Shown piece by piece: positions 44,740 through 53,417 of a stretch of 64,000 bases of DNA. Every line of letters begins with the position of its first letter. The stretch's first letter is position 1. A program made the position numbers and the translations under genes. The stretch is from Flavobacterium sp. 123 (lineage in GTDB: Bacteria; Bacteroidota; Bacteroidia; Flavobacteriales; Flavobacteriaceae): NCBI RefSeq assembly GCF_003634825.1, contig NZ_RBXD01000001.1:766501-830500 (forward strand), read 5' to 3'. A model generated the notes under the pieces. The model saw only the letters and a list, made by a program, of their open reading frames with translations. It searched no databases and was not told where the DNA came from.

Positions 44740-45777
44740 TTAATTTAAATCAAATCGAATTCCTACAGAAATATTGTTTTGATTAATTGTATTGTTTTTA
44801 AACAAAGAGTTTAAATCATATTTAACATACAAACTGGTCTCTTTGTACCCAATATAAGAACTCAAACCATAAATAAAAGTACTAGTATTAAAGTCCCCTT
44901 TACTTTTTTCAGTAGCCTCTAAATTACTATCATCAAATTTTAAAACTTGCTTTGATTTAAGATGAAATCCAGCATATCCCCCAATTCCAAGACGAACATT
45001 CTGATGTGTTTTAAAATAGCGTTTGTTACCTTTTGTTTCGCTTCCCGAAAAATCAAACTCTAAATGAACCGGAGCTACTAAATACACATTTCTAAAACGA
45101 GAATCTTTCAAATGAATTGGATTTGTCTCTAAATTTGTTTGTTCTCCATTGATAACAAAATTCTGATTATCCGTTGGACGCAAATTATTATACATCAATG
45201 AAAGTCCATATTTAGCATGCAGAAAATTACTATTTTGAGCTAATCTAGAATTATAAGTAAGTCCTAATTCATAAAAATGAGAGCCCAAAAATCTAAAATC
45301 AGAATCCTCAATTTTACCATCTGTAACCAGATTATTTAACCCTGCGGCAAAAACAAACTGCGAGGTCGTTCTTTTTTCATTTTTAGCAATATGTTTTTTA
45401 TCTCCTTTTTCCCATTTCAAAATTAGTTGATTCGATTTTTTGATTGTGTCTGATTCGGAAATCTTACCATCAACTTTTTCTTGTACCAAATTTTTCAAAT
45501 TTTCTTGTTCCTTACCTACTCGAGCTTCAATATTAATTGCTCTAGCTTCTGCTAAAACTTTCTTTTTATTTTCCGCTTGTTCCAAAGTAATTGAACCTTT
45601 TTCTAATTGATTGTTAACAGCTTCGACTTCTTCTTTTAATGCCGATTTTTCTTCTTTAGTTATGGTCTCAATTTTTGCAGCAATATTTTTTGCTCTTGTT
45701 TCAAAAGTTTCCTGCCCTACTACTTTACTCGCCAAAAGGCATAAAAGAGTTGCTAGATAAATAGTAAAATTGTTCAT
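44740..45777 (-). CDS. secreted coiled-coil / outer membrane beta-barrel protein
   Basis: The 345-residue protein has a signal peptide (cleavage near VVGQE). A strongly charged helical region follows (about 25-125, rich in Glu, Lys and Ala, likely coiled coil). The C-terminal part (about 135-345) has alternating hydrophobic residues and ends in GIRFDLN, like an outer membrane beta-barrel. I do not recognise a named family. It is the last gene of a sigma / anti-sigma-like / barrel operon, 30 bp downstream of the anti-sigma-like gene, so it is probably a target or part of an envelope response. Confidence 0.7.
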   Translation of the reverse strand: MNNFTIYLATLLCLLASKVVGQETFETRAKNIAAKIETITKEEKSALKEEVEAVNNQLEKGSITLEQAENKKKVLAEARAINIEARVGKEQENLKNLVQEKVDGKISESDTIKKSNQLILKWEKGDKKHIAKNEKRTTSQFVFAAGLNNLVTDGKIEDSDFRFLGSHFYELGLTYNSRLAQNSNFLHAKYGLSLMYNNLRPTDNQNFVINGEQTNLETNPIHLKDSRFRNVYLVAPVHLEFDFSGSETKGNKRYFKTHQNVRLGIGGYAGFHLKSKQVLKFDDSNLEATEKSKGDFNTSTFIYGLSSYIGYKETSLYVKYDLNSLFKNNTINQNNISVGIRFDLN

Positions 45778-45807
45778 GATTGATTGTTTTTAATTGTGAT
45801 TGATGAT

Positions 45808-46473
45808 TTATGGTTGATTATTGCGATTATCTAAAGCGACTTTCAAAGTTTGGTAATTTTTGTTTACCTTATTAATTACTTTTTCTCTAAAAGAAAGTTC
45901 TAGTTCACCGTCAACTTGTGAGAGCAAATTATCTGGATTTACATGAATCTTAGATTTTTGATCAGATGAATTTTCTTTTTTTAAATTTTCAACTATCACT
46001 AGCTGATTTTCAACAAGAAGAACATTAGTTGGATTGACAATTGATTTTTGTTCTGTTTTTTGATTAATGATTGAAACTGCGACTATTTGATTATTATTTT
46101 TTAGTTGTTTATTTGTCGAAGGAATTATGTTGCTTTTTGAAATTGATTTTTTTGTTTCGGAAATTACTACAGCTGACTTCTTACTACTATTCAATATTGG
46201 AGCTGTTTCATTACTTTTAATAGTAATTTCGTTCTGAATCTTAATAGTATCTTTTGGATTCAGAACTACACTTTCTTTTTGATTAAAAAAAACAGTGCCT
46301 ACTGTAAAAAAAACTAATACACTAGCCGCAATATACAACCAGCTAAATTTTCTTTTGGGCTTTTCAGAAACTGATAACATGGCATCTAATCTATCCCAAG
46401 CTGCATCCGAAGGTTTTATCTCCCTAGTGCTTAGTTTTTCCTTAAATTGATTATCAAATTTATTCGGTTCCAT
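45808..46473 (-). CDS. anti-sigma factor-like single-pass membrane protein
   Basis: The 221-residue protein has a short cytoplasmic part (about 1-42) with the KPSDAAWDRLDAML motif and one transmembrane helix (about 44-63, WLYIAASVLVFFTVGTVFF). A low-complexity periplasmic tail rich in Asn, Lys, Ser and Val follows. This is the layout of an anti-sigma factor, and its start overlaps the end of the sigma gene by 14 bp. It lacks an obvious zinc (ZAS) motif. The regulatory function is inferred from topology and coupling. Confidence 0.72.
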   Translation of the reverse strand: MEPNKFDNQFKEKLSTREIKPSDAAWDRLDAMLSVSEKPKRKFSWLYIAASVLVFFTVGTVFFNQKESVVLNPKDTIKIQNEITIKSNETAPILNSSKKSAVVISETKKSISKSNIIPSTNKQLKNNNQIVAVSIINQKTEQKSIVNPTNVLLVENQLVIVENLKKENSSDQKSKIHVNPDNLLSQVDGELELSFREKVINKVNKNYQTLKVALDNRNNQP

Positions 46474-47020
46474 TGTCGTACTTTTTTAATAAATTAATCT
46501 GCTGTTGCAACATCTTTCTAGCATGTGATAATTGTGATTTTGATGTTCCTTCATTAATTTTCAGCATACTTGCTATTTCCTGATGTTTATATCCTTCGAT
46601 GGCGTATAAATTAAAAATCATTTTATATCCATCTGGCAAACCGTCAATCAAAACCTGAATATCTTCTACTGAAAGTTGGCTGTCCATAGAACTAAAACCT
46701 TCCTCAAAATGCATTTCATCTTCAAGAAACATAACTTTTTTTTGGACTCTAATAAAGGAAATACATTCATTCACCATAATTCGCCTAATCCAACCCTCAA
46801 AACTTCCTTTATGTTCAAAATTTTTCAGATTGCTAAATATTTTCATAAAAGCAGTAATCATAACATCTTCGGCTTGATGAATGTCTTTTATATACTGCCT
46901 ACAAACACTTAGCATTCTAGACGAAAACTGTGCATAAATCTTCTGTTGCGCTTGCCGATTGCTTTCGACTGCTAACTGGATTAGTTCTTTTTCCTCTTGA
47001 TGTAAATTAATTACTTTCAA
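46460..47020 (-). CDS. ECF-type RNA polymerase sigma factor
   Basis: The 186 residues contain sigma region 2 (about 20-90: QQKIYAQFSSRMLSVCRQYIKDIHQAEDVMITAFMKIFSNL, then FEGWIRRIMVNECISF) and region 4 (about 125-180: LPDGYKMIFNLYAIEGYKHQEIASMLKINEGTSKSQLSHARKML). This is the standard group 4 sigma architecture. It is the first gene of an operon with an anti-sigma-like protein and a beta-barrel protein, so it likely responds to an envelope signal. Its target promoters are unknown. Confidence 0.93.
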   Translation of the reverse strand: MKVINLHQEEKELIQLAVESNRQAQQKIYAQFSSRMLSVCRQYIKDIHQAEDVMITAFMKIFSNLKNFEHKGSFEGWIRRIMVNECISFIRVQKKVMFLEDEMHFEEGFSSMDSQLSVEDIQVLIDGLPDGYKMIFNLYAIEGYKHQEIASMLKINEGTSKSQLSHARKMLQQQINLLKKYDNGTE

Positions 47021-47166
47021 TTTTTTTATAAAGTGTTTCTATTGACAAGACGATTTATAATGCAAAAAGGTTGCATCATGAATTAGTATTTTTTTTAAAA
47101 TTTCAGAAAGAAATTAAAAAACCGAGAAATTAAAGGGTATTAGGAGAAAAATATTTTACTATTATT

Positions 47167-48144
47167 CTATTTTTTTCTTTCAATAACATAATTTACCATC
47201 AAAATTAGCGCTTCTTTAAACTCTGAATTTGGATAATTATCCAAAATAGAAAGTGCTTCTTGCTGGAACTGAATCATCTTATTTTCGGCATAGGATAATC
47301 CGTTGTTATTTTTCACAAAGGCAATAACTTCTTTTACACGCTTTTTGTCTTTGTTGTGGTTTTTAATAGAATTGATTAGCCAATTTTTTTCTTTTGAAGT
47401 ACATGAATTCAAAACATGAATAAGTGGCAAAGTCATTTTTTGCTCTTTAATATCTATTCCGGTAGGTTTACCAATGGCTTCATCAGTGTAATCAAATAAA
47501 TCATCTTTGATTTGGAAGGCCATACCAATCAATTCACCAAATTTGCGCATATTCTCCACCTGCATCTCATCTTCAATAACAGATTTTGCACCAAGGGCAC
47601 AACAAGCAGCAATAAGTGTGGCTGTTTTTTTACGTATAATTTCGTAATAGATAGCTTCGGTAATATCTAATCTTCGAGCTTTTTCAATTTGAAGTAATTC
47701 CCCTTCGCTCATTTCACGAACGGCAACAGAAATAATTCGCAATAAATCAAAATCTCCATTATCTATGGAAAGTAGCAATCCTTTTGAAAGCAAATAATCT
47801 CCAACTAAAACAGCGATTTTATTTTTCCAAAGAGCATTAATAGAGAAAAAACCTCTTCGACGATTGCTATCATCAACTACATCATCATGGACTAAAGTAG
47901 CGGTATGAATTAGTTCAATAACACAGGCACCTCGATACGTTCTTTCGTTCACTGTACCACCAGAAACCATTTTTGCAGTAAGAAAAACAAACATAGGACG
48001 CATTTGTTTTCCTTTTCTATTTACAATATAATAGGTTATTCTATTTAGTAAAGCAACTTTGGAAGACATTGATTCGTAGAACTTTTTTTCAAAAAGTTCC
48101 ATTTCACAAAAGATGGGCTGTTTTATTTGAGAAGTAATATTCAT
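47167..48144 (-). CDS. long-chain polyprenyl diphosphate synthase
   Basis: The 325-residue trans-prenyltransferase elongates isoprenoid diphosphates, likely for the menaquinone side chain in this organism. The first aspartate-rich motif is LVHDDVVDDSNRRRG and the second is QIKDDLFDY. KGKQMRP near residue 47 binds diphosphate. It most resembles octaprenyl/heptaprenyl synthases (IspB/HepB type). The final chain length cannot be read from sequence. It follows rlmN on the minus strand with 85 bp between. Confidence 0.93.
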   Translation of the reverse strand: MNITSQIKQPIFCEMELFEKKFYESMSSKVALLNRITYYIVNRKGKQMRPMFVFLTAKMVSGGTVNERTYRGACVIELIHTATLVHDDVVDDSNRRRGFFSINALWKNKIAVLVGDYLLSKGLLLSIDNGDFDLLRIISVAVREMSEGELLQIEKARRLDITEAIYYEIIRKKTATLIAACCALGAKSVIEDEMQVENMRKFGELIGMAFQIKDDLFDYTDEAIGKPTGIDIKEQKMTLPLIHVLNSCTSKEKNWLINSIKNHNKDKKRVKEVIAFVKNNNGLSYAENKMIQFQQEALSILDNYPNSEFKEALILMVNYVIERKK

Positions 48145-48229
48145 TTAGTTTTCAAATATACAATATTACCACACAAACTTACAAACCATAGTTTGATTTT
48201 GAAATTAATTTTCTGAGAAAAAAATTAAT

Positions 48230-49273
48230 TTACGCTTCTTTATTCGCTAATTGTCCACAAGCTGCATCGATATCTTTACCACGGCTACGTCGTACTTTAA
48301 CTACTATACCACTAGCTTCAAGCGCTTTTATGTAGGCATTTATAGATTCTTCAGAAGCTTGTTGAAACTCTCCATCATCAATAGGATTGTACTCTATAAG
48401 ATTAACCTTGCAAGGAACGTATTTACAAAATTTTACAAAAGCATCAACAGAAGCTTTAGTGTCATTTATTCCTTTCCAAACTACATATTCATAGGAAACT
48501 TTACTTTTGGTTTTTCTGTACCAATATTCTAATGCTTCTCGTAATTCTGCTAATGGAAAATTTTGGCTAAAAGGCATTATTCGAGAACGAATTTCATCAA
48601 TAGCGGAGTGTAACGAAACTGCTAATTTAAATTTTACATCATCATCAGCCAATTTCTTAATCATTTTAGGCACACCCGAAGTAGAAACCATGATTCGTTT
48701 TGGCGACATGCCTAAACCTTCCGGAGAAGTAATCATTTCAATTGCTTTCAGGACATTATTATAGTTCATAAGAGGTTCTCCCATTCCCATGAATACAATA
48801 TTAGATAGTGGATGATTGTAATACAAACGGCTTTCTTTATCAATAGCTATAACTTGATCGTAAATTTCAGCCGGTTCCAGATTTCGCATTCGCTTTAATC
48901 TCGCTGTAGCGCAAAAATTACAATCTAAACTACAACCTACTTGGCTGGAAACACAAGCTGTAGTTCTTGTTGCTGTAGGTATCAAAACAGATTCAACTAC
49001 CAGACCATCATGCAAACGAACCGCATTTTTTACTGTTCCATCTTCACTACGCTGCATTGTATCTACTTTGATATGATTAATCACAAAATGAGTTTCAAGC
49101 ATTAACCTTGTAGGCTTAGCCAGATTAGTCATATCATCAAAGCTATGCGCACCCTTACTCCATAACCATTCGTAAACTTGATTGCCACGAAAAGCTTTGT
49201 CACCATTAGCTACAAAAAAATCACGTAATTGTTCTTTAGATAAGGCGCGGATGTCTTTTTTTTCGATTTGCAT
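48230..49273 (-). CDS. rlmN: 23S rRNA/tRNA adenine-C2 methyltransferase RlmN
   Basis: RlmN is a radical-SAM enzyme that methylates C2 of A2503 in 23S rRNA and A37 in some tRNAs. The 347 residues contain the FeS cluster motif CSLDCNFCAT (CxxxCxxC). Other features are NIVFMGMGEPLMNYNNV, STSGVP, KLAVSLHSA and the C-terminal catalytic Cys region RGKDIDAACGQL. Length is usual. A TAAATTTG -7 element lies only 5 bp before the ATG, raising the possibility of a leaderless message. Confidence 0.97.
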   Translation of the reverse strand: MQIEKKDIRALSKEQLRDFFVANGDKAFRGNQVYEWLWSKGAHSFDDMTNLAKPTRLMLETHFVINHIKVDTMQRSEDGTVKNAVRLHDGLVVESVLIPTATRTTACVSSQVGCSLDCNFCATARLKRMRNLEPAEIYDQVIAIDKESRLYYNHPLSNIVFMGMGEPLMNYNNVLKAIEMITSPEGLGMSPKRIMVSTSGVPKMIKKLADDDVKFKLAVSLHSAIDEIRSRIMPFSQNFPLAELREALEYWYRKTKSKVSYEYVVWKGINDTKASVDAFVKFCKYVPCKVNLIEYNPIDDGEFQQASEESINAYIKALEASGIVVKVRRSRGKDIDAACGQLANKEA

Positions 49274-49277
49274 GCTG

Positions 49278-49285
49278 CAAATTTA
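49278..49285 (-). promoter_or_regulatory. -7 element very close to the rlmN start
   Basis: TAAATTTG on the minus strand ends 5 bp before the ATG at 49273. If used, transcription would begin at about the start codon. There is no good -33 TTG. Confidence 0.35.
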
Positions 49286-49446
49286 ATGCTTTTTGTTCTT
49301 TTTTTAATTGACGAAAAAAATATAATAATAAATTATTTGCCTTTTCAGAAAAAAAATTCCAGTTCTAAAACGATATAGTAAGGAATTATAAATTTAATAA
49401 AACTTTAACAATGACTTTTATCATGTTATTATTTGGAGGTATGCAA

Positions 49447-49454
49447 TAATTTTG
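49447..49454 (+). promoter_or_regulatory. -7 element for the YceI-porin pair
   Basis: TAATTTTG lies 78 bp before the YceI ATG. The nearest TTG upstream is only 11 bp away, so the -33 is uncertain. Confidence 0.4.
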
Positions 49455-49531
49455 TTTCAAATTAATAAGGCATTTAATAGTAAACGCAATTAATTTAATC
49501 TCAAATCAATTAATAATAAATAAATAGAATA

Positions 49532-50098
49532 ATGAAATCAACAAAAATTAAATCAATCTTTTTAACAATCGCATTCTTCGGAATGGCATTGTATGCTAAT
49601 GCACAAAAAAGTTATGCATTGGATACAAAAGCAAATTTTTCAGTGTTTGGTACATCAACGCTTCACGATTGGGAAATGAAATCTGTTTCAGGAACTGGTG
49701 TAGCAAATTTAACAGTTACGGATTCTAAAGTAACAGATATTAATTCACTTACTGTATCTCTTTTGACAGAGAGCATTAAAAGCGGAAAAAATGCAATGGA
49801 CAAAATTGCATATGAAACTTTGAAAAGTGGTAAAAACAAAACAATTAAATATGTTTTAAAATCAGCAGAAAAAGTAAATGAGACTACTTGGAATTTAACT
49901 GGTACTTATACTATTGCTGGAGCTAGCAAAGAATTGAAAACACAAATTAAAACAAGTGTAGTAAACGGAGTTGTTTCAATTCAAGGAGCTAACAAAATTA
50001 CTTTTGATGAATTTGGAATGACAGCACCTACTGCTTTATTCGGAACAATCAAAACTGGAAAAGAACTAACAATAAAATTCAATATTAATTTCAAATAA
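49532..50098 (+). CDS. YceI family periplasmic protein
   Basis: The 188-residue protein has a signal peptide (cleavage after YANAQ). It is followed by a lipocalin-like beta-barrel typical of YceI proteins, which bind isoprenoid or amide-type lipids. Supporting stretches are VFGTSTLHDWEMKSVSGTG, SGKNAMDKIAYETLKSGKN and the ending MTAPTALFGTIKTGKELTIKFNINF. It is 12 bp upstream of an outer membrane porin-like gene, so the two are co-transcribed. A shared role in moving a lipophilic compound is inference. Confidence 0.9.
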   Translation: MKSTKIKSIFLTIAFFGMALYANAQKSYALDTKANFSVFGTSTLHDWEMKSVSGTGVANLTVTDSKVTDINSLTVSLLTESIKSGKNAMDKIAYETLKSGKNKTIKYVLKSAEKVNETTWNLTGTYTIAGASKELKTQIKTSVVNGVVSIQGANKITFDEFGMTAPTALFGTIKTGKELTIKFNINFK

Positions 50099-50110
50099 AA
50101 ACAACTAGCC

Positions 50111-51493
50111 ATGAAAAAAATTTATTTCTTAGCAGTAGCACTAACATCTATGGCTGCCGCAAACGCCCAAGTATCGTTTGGCAATATGCAAAATCAAATT
50201 TCAAGAAGCAAAGATGGAATCAACGTTTTTGACGTACAAAAAGACGATAAGGAATTCAAAGGAATGAGCGTTGATTTAGGAGGCGCATTCAATATGGATT
50301 TCCAAGCAATCAATTCATTCAATGATCAACCTGCAACTTTTGTTGCTCCTTCAAAAATCACTGGATATCGATTAATGAATACTGAAAATAATTTTGTCCT
50401 TCCAGCTGCTGATATGACTATTGGAGCTCAATTATTTGATGGTGTAAGAGTAAACTTAGATATTTATTTAGCTTCTAGACACCACAATGACACTTATGCA
50501 AGAGGTGGATATTTACAAATTGACAAGTTAGACTTCATTAAAAAAGACTTCCTTGCTAATTTCATGAAATACGCTACAATTAAAATCGGACAAATGGAGA
50601 ACAACTTTGGTGATGCTCACTTCAGAAGTTCTGACAACGGTAGTACACTTAGAAATGCATTTGTAGGAAACAACATCATGAATGCATTCAGTACAGAAAT
50701 GGGTATTGAAGTATATTACAAAAGAAACGGATGGGTAAGCATGTTAGGTGCTACAAATGGAAATTTAAATCAAGGTACACAAGAAGTTGTTTACACTGCT
50801 GGTCCAAATACAAATACTGCAGTTAGCCCTTCAATCTTAGCTAAATTTGGTTATGACAAACAAATTGACAAAGACTTGAGAGTTAGACTTACAGGTTCTT
50901 ACTATCATAATGCAAACTTGGGTAACTCAAACATATATTCTTCTTCTAGATCAGGATTTGGTTTTTGGGGTGTATTAAACAATAACGCTTATAAAAATAA
51001 TGGTGTTGATGTTGCTGCTAGTTATAATTCAACTTCTACACCAGAAGCAACTTTCAACCCTAACTTCAAAAACTGGGCTACTTCAATCATGATTAACCCA
51101 TTTGTAAAATACAAAGGTCTTGAGTTATTTGGAACTGTTGAATTAGCTTCAGGAGGAGATAAAGCAGGTGTTGATGCCAAACGTACTGCAGATCAATATT
51201 CTGGAGAGCTTATCTACAGATTTGGAAAAACAGAACAATTTTATATAGGAGGAAAATACAATACTGTATCTGGAAAATTGTCTAATGCAGATGCTAAAAA
51301 AGTTACTGTAGACAGACTTGAATCAAGTATTGGTTGGTTCATGACTAAAAACATTGTAGCAAAATTAGATTACGTTAATCAAAACTATAAAGATTACACA
51401 CAATTTGTAGGAAACGTACCTACTGGAAATGCTAATAATTTTTATGGTGGTCAATTCAAAGGTCTAGTATTTGAAGCTGCAATTTCATTCTAA
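50111..51493 (+). CDS. outer membrane porin-like protein
   Basis: The 460-residue protein has a signal peptide (MKKIYFLAVALTSMAAANAQ) and a long run of amphipathic strands. It contains many Gly-aromatic pairs, segments such as YGGQFKGLVFEAAISF at the C-terminus, and a terminal Phe, as expected of a beta-barrel. I recognise it only as a flavobacterial hypothetical porin-type protein, with no known solute. It is directly downstream of the YceI gene and followed by a strong terminator. Confidence 0.78.
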   Translation: MKKIYFLAVALTSMAAANAQVSFGNMQNQISRSKDGINVFDVQKDDKEFKGMSVDLGGAFNMDFQAINSFNDQPATFVAPSKITGYRLMNTENNFVLPAADMTIGAQLFDGVRVNLDIYLASRHHNDTYARGGYLQIDKLDFIKKDFLANFMKYATIKIGQMENNFGDAHFRSSDNGSTLRNAFVGNNIMNAFSTEMGIEVYYKRNGWVSMLGATNGNLNQGTQEVVYTAGPNTNTAVSPSILAKFGYDKQIDKDLRVRLTGSYYHNANLGNSNIYSSSRSGFGFWGVLNNNAYKNNGVDVAASYNSTSTPEATFNPNFKNWATSIMINPFVKYKGLELFGTVELASGGDKAGVDAKRTADQYSGELIYRFGKTEQFYIGGKYNTVSGKLSNADAKKVTVDRLESSIGWFMTKNIVAKLDYVNQNYKDYTQFVGNVPTGNANNFYGGQFKGLVFEAAISF

Positions 51494-51528
51494 TTCACTG
51501 AAATAACTACAAGTAGATTATATTTATT

Positions 51529-51571
51529 GGGTCTAGTATTTTTCAAAAGAAAAGTGCTAGACCCTTTTTTT
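51529..51571 (+). terminator. terminator of the YceI-porin operon
   Basis: GGGTCTAG pairs with CTAGACCC across a 20-nt loop, followed by seven T's. It lies 36 bp past the porin stop. Confidence 0.8.
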
Positions 51572-51653
51572 ATTCCTAATTTTCCAATTAAAACTCGAGA
51601 GCTATAAATCAAACAAAATCAAAGGGACAACTCGATTTTGATTCTGAATTTGG

Positions 51654-51661
51654 TAACTTTG
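51654..51661 (+). promoter_or_regulatory. -7 element for the O-methyltransferase gene
   Basis: TAACTTTG ends 22 bp before the ATG. A TTG lies 13 bp upstream, closer than the normal -33 distance. Confidence 0.4.
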
Positions 51662-51683
51662 TCCTCTATTTAAAATAAAAAAA

Positions 51684-52325
51684 ATGCATTTCATCTCACA
51701 GGAATTAGAAGATTATATTGAACAACACTCTGAAAAAGAACCTGCACATTTAGCTGCTTTGAATAAAGAAACGTATCAGAAAATTCTATTGCCTAGGATG
51801 CTAAGTGGTCATTTTCAAGGCCGTGTTTTAAGTATGCTATCAAAACTGATTCGCCCTGTAAACATTCTTGAAATTGGAACTTATACTGGCTATTCGGCAT
51901 TGTGTTTATGCGAAGGAATGCAGGAAAGTGGAGAACTTCACACCATTGATATAAAAGAAGAATTAGTTAATTTTCAAAGAAAACATTTCGACAAATCACC
52001 TTGGGGAAAACAAATTGTACAACATTTAGGAAATGCAATCGAAATTATCCCAACTTTAAACCTCAAATTTGATTTAGTTTTCATCGATGCAGATAAAGAA
52101 AACTACCTCAACTACTTTGAATTAATAGTTCCAAAAATGAATAAAGGAGGTATTATTTTATCTGATAATGTTTTGTGGAGCGGTAAAGTTCTAGAGCCTT
52201 TACAAAAAAATGATTTGAGCACAAAAGTACTTTTAGAATACAACCAAATTCTGAAAAATGATCCTAGAGTTGAAACCGTATTGCTTCCTATTAGAGATGG
52301 TTTAACAGTAAGTAGAGTCCTTTAA
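51684..52325 (+). CDS. class I SAM-dependent O-methyltransferase
   Basis: The 213-residue protein resembles the catechol / caffeoyl-CoA O-methyltransferase family. It has the SAM-binding motif ILEIGTYTGYSALCLCEGM, the acidic motif LHTIDIKEE and the metal-binding FIDADKENYLNYF. GGIILSDNVLWSGKV and the C-terminal DGLTVSRVL are also typical. The methyl acceptor is unknown. It is convergent with the PAP2 gene, with 13 bp between. Confidence 0.93.
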   Translation: MHFISQELEDYIEQHSEKEPAHLAALNKETYQKILLPRMLSGHFQGRVLSMLSKLIRPVNILEIGTYTGYSALCLCEGMQESGELHTIDIKEELVNFQRKHFDKSPWGKQIVQHLGNAIEIIPTLNLKFDLVFIDADKENYLNYFELIVPKMNKGGIILSDNVLWSGKVLEPLQKNDLSTKVLLEYNQILKNDPRVETVLLPIRDGLTVSRVL

Positions 52326-52338
52326 ATTTTCCCTTTTT

Positions 52339-52902
52339 TTATTCAGGAAAATACTTTTGCTTTACTATTTTGTATACTTTATACATTAAAAAGCCTAAGA
52401 TAAGTCCGGCTATATAGCCCGAAATTATATCTAAAGGATAGTGCAATCCTAAATAAATACGGCTGTAAGCAAAAATTAATGGCCATAAAAATAAAAGTCC
52501 TAAATAGTTGAAATAACGCTTTAGATTTAAATACAAGAAAGTAGCTACCGCCATTGTATTAGCAGCGTGTCCTGAGAAAAAACTATAGGAACTTCTGGAT
52601 TGTACGATTCGAATAATCGATTTTATATCCGGATTATTGCAAGGACGCAATCTTTGAAATCCGTTTTTAAACAAATTAGTTGTTTGATCTGTAATAGTAA
52701 CTAAAACAGCTACGAACAACAATAAATACAAAGTTTGTTTGGTTCCAATTTTTTTATAAATTAAATACAATAAAAGTAAAAAAAATGGAATCCAATTAAC
52801 TTGTTTTGTAATAAACAGCCAAAAACCATCATAGGTTTCAGAACCTAAACCATTAAGATATACAAAGAGTTTAGTATCGAGGGACTGCAATTTCTCCAAC
52901 AT
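52339..52902 (-). CDS. PAP2 family membrane phosphatase
   Basis: The 187-residue polytopic protein has the three type-2 phosphatidic acid phosphatase motifs: KNGFQRLRPC (KxxxxxxRP-like), YSFFSGHAAN (xSGH) and YSRIYLGLHYPLDIISG (SRxxxxxHxxxD). It probably dephosphorylates a lipid such as undecaprenyl diphosphate or lipid A. The exact substrate is not clear. Its start codon overlaps the tatA stop (TAATG), so translation is coupled. Confidence 0.93.
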   Translation of the reverse strand: MLEKLQSLDTKLFVYLNGLGSETYDGFWLFITKQVNWIPFFLLLLYLIYKKIGTKQTLYLLLFVAVLVTITDQTTNLFKNGFQRLRPCNNPDIKSIIRIVQSRSSYSFFSGHAANTMAVATFLYLNLKRYFNYLGLLFLWPLIFAYSRIYLGLHYPLDIISGYIAGLILGFLMYKVYKIVKQKYFPE

Positions 52903-53312
52903 TAAATCTGACGTTTTATTGGACCTACAATTTCGTCAATTTCATCAATTCCCTCTTTTACTTTATCAACTGGAACAGTCGTGTCACTTACTAATGTGTC
53001 TTTTACAATATCAATTTCTGAAGAGAAAGTATTCGAAACAGAAGTCAATGTTGACGTATCGCCTAATAAGTTATCTTTTGCTTTGCTAATTTCTGATGTA
53101 ATACTACCTGTTAAATCTGATAATGTTTTTTGGTCAAAACCATTATCCTCAACTCCTTTTTGGATTTCATTTTTAATATCATTCGTGGCATTTTTTAACT
53201 GCGCCATCGCTTTCCCCATAGTACGTGCTATTTCTGGAACTTTATCAGAACCAAAAAGCATTAAAACTATAAACATGATAAAAATTAATTCTCCTCCTCC
53301 TATGCCAAACAT
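52902..53312 (-). CDS. tatA: Sec-independent (twin-arginine) translocase subunit TatA/TatE
   Basis: The 136-residue protein starts with one short membrane helix (GGGELIFIMFIVLMLFGSDK). The conserved hinge and amphipathic helix follow (KVPEIARTMGKAMAQLKNATNDIKNEI), and then a long acidic low-complexity tail. That is TatA architecture. I place the start at 53312 (MFGIGGGEL) because the longer frame adds a Lys-rich leader absent from the family. The PAP2 gene follows immediately; no tatC is in the window. Confidence 0.9.
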   Translation of the reverse strand: MFGIGGGELIFIMFIVLMLFGSDKVPEIARTMGKAMAQLKNATNDIKNEIQKGVEDNGFDQKTLSDLTGSITSEISKAKDNLLGDTSTLTSVSNTFSSEIDIVKDTLVSDTTVPVDKVKEGIDEIDEIVGPIKRQI

Positions 53313-53378
53313 ATTTTCTATTTTTTTCTTGATGACAAAGATATCAAATTTTGAATGTCTGAATTTTAATTTTTTCAT

Positions 53379-53413
53379 AAAAAAAAAGACTCTTTATCAG
53401 AGTCTCTTTTTTT
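53379..53413 (-). terminator. terminator after the M1 peptidase gene
   Basis: AGACTCT (53387-53393) pairs with AGAGTCT (53399-53405) on the minus strand, followed by a T-run. It separates the M1 peptidase gene from tatA. Confidence 0.75.
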
Positions 53414-53417
53414 TAAA

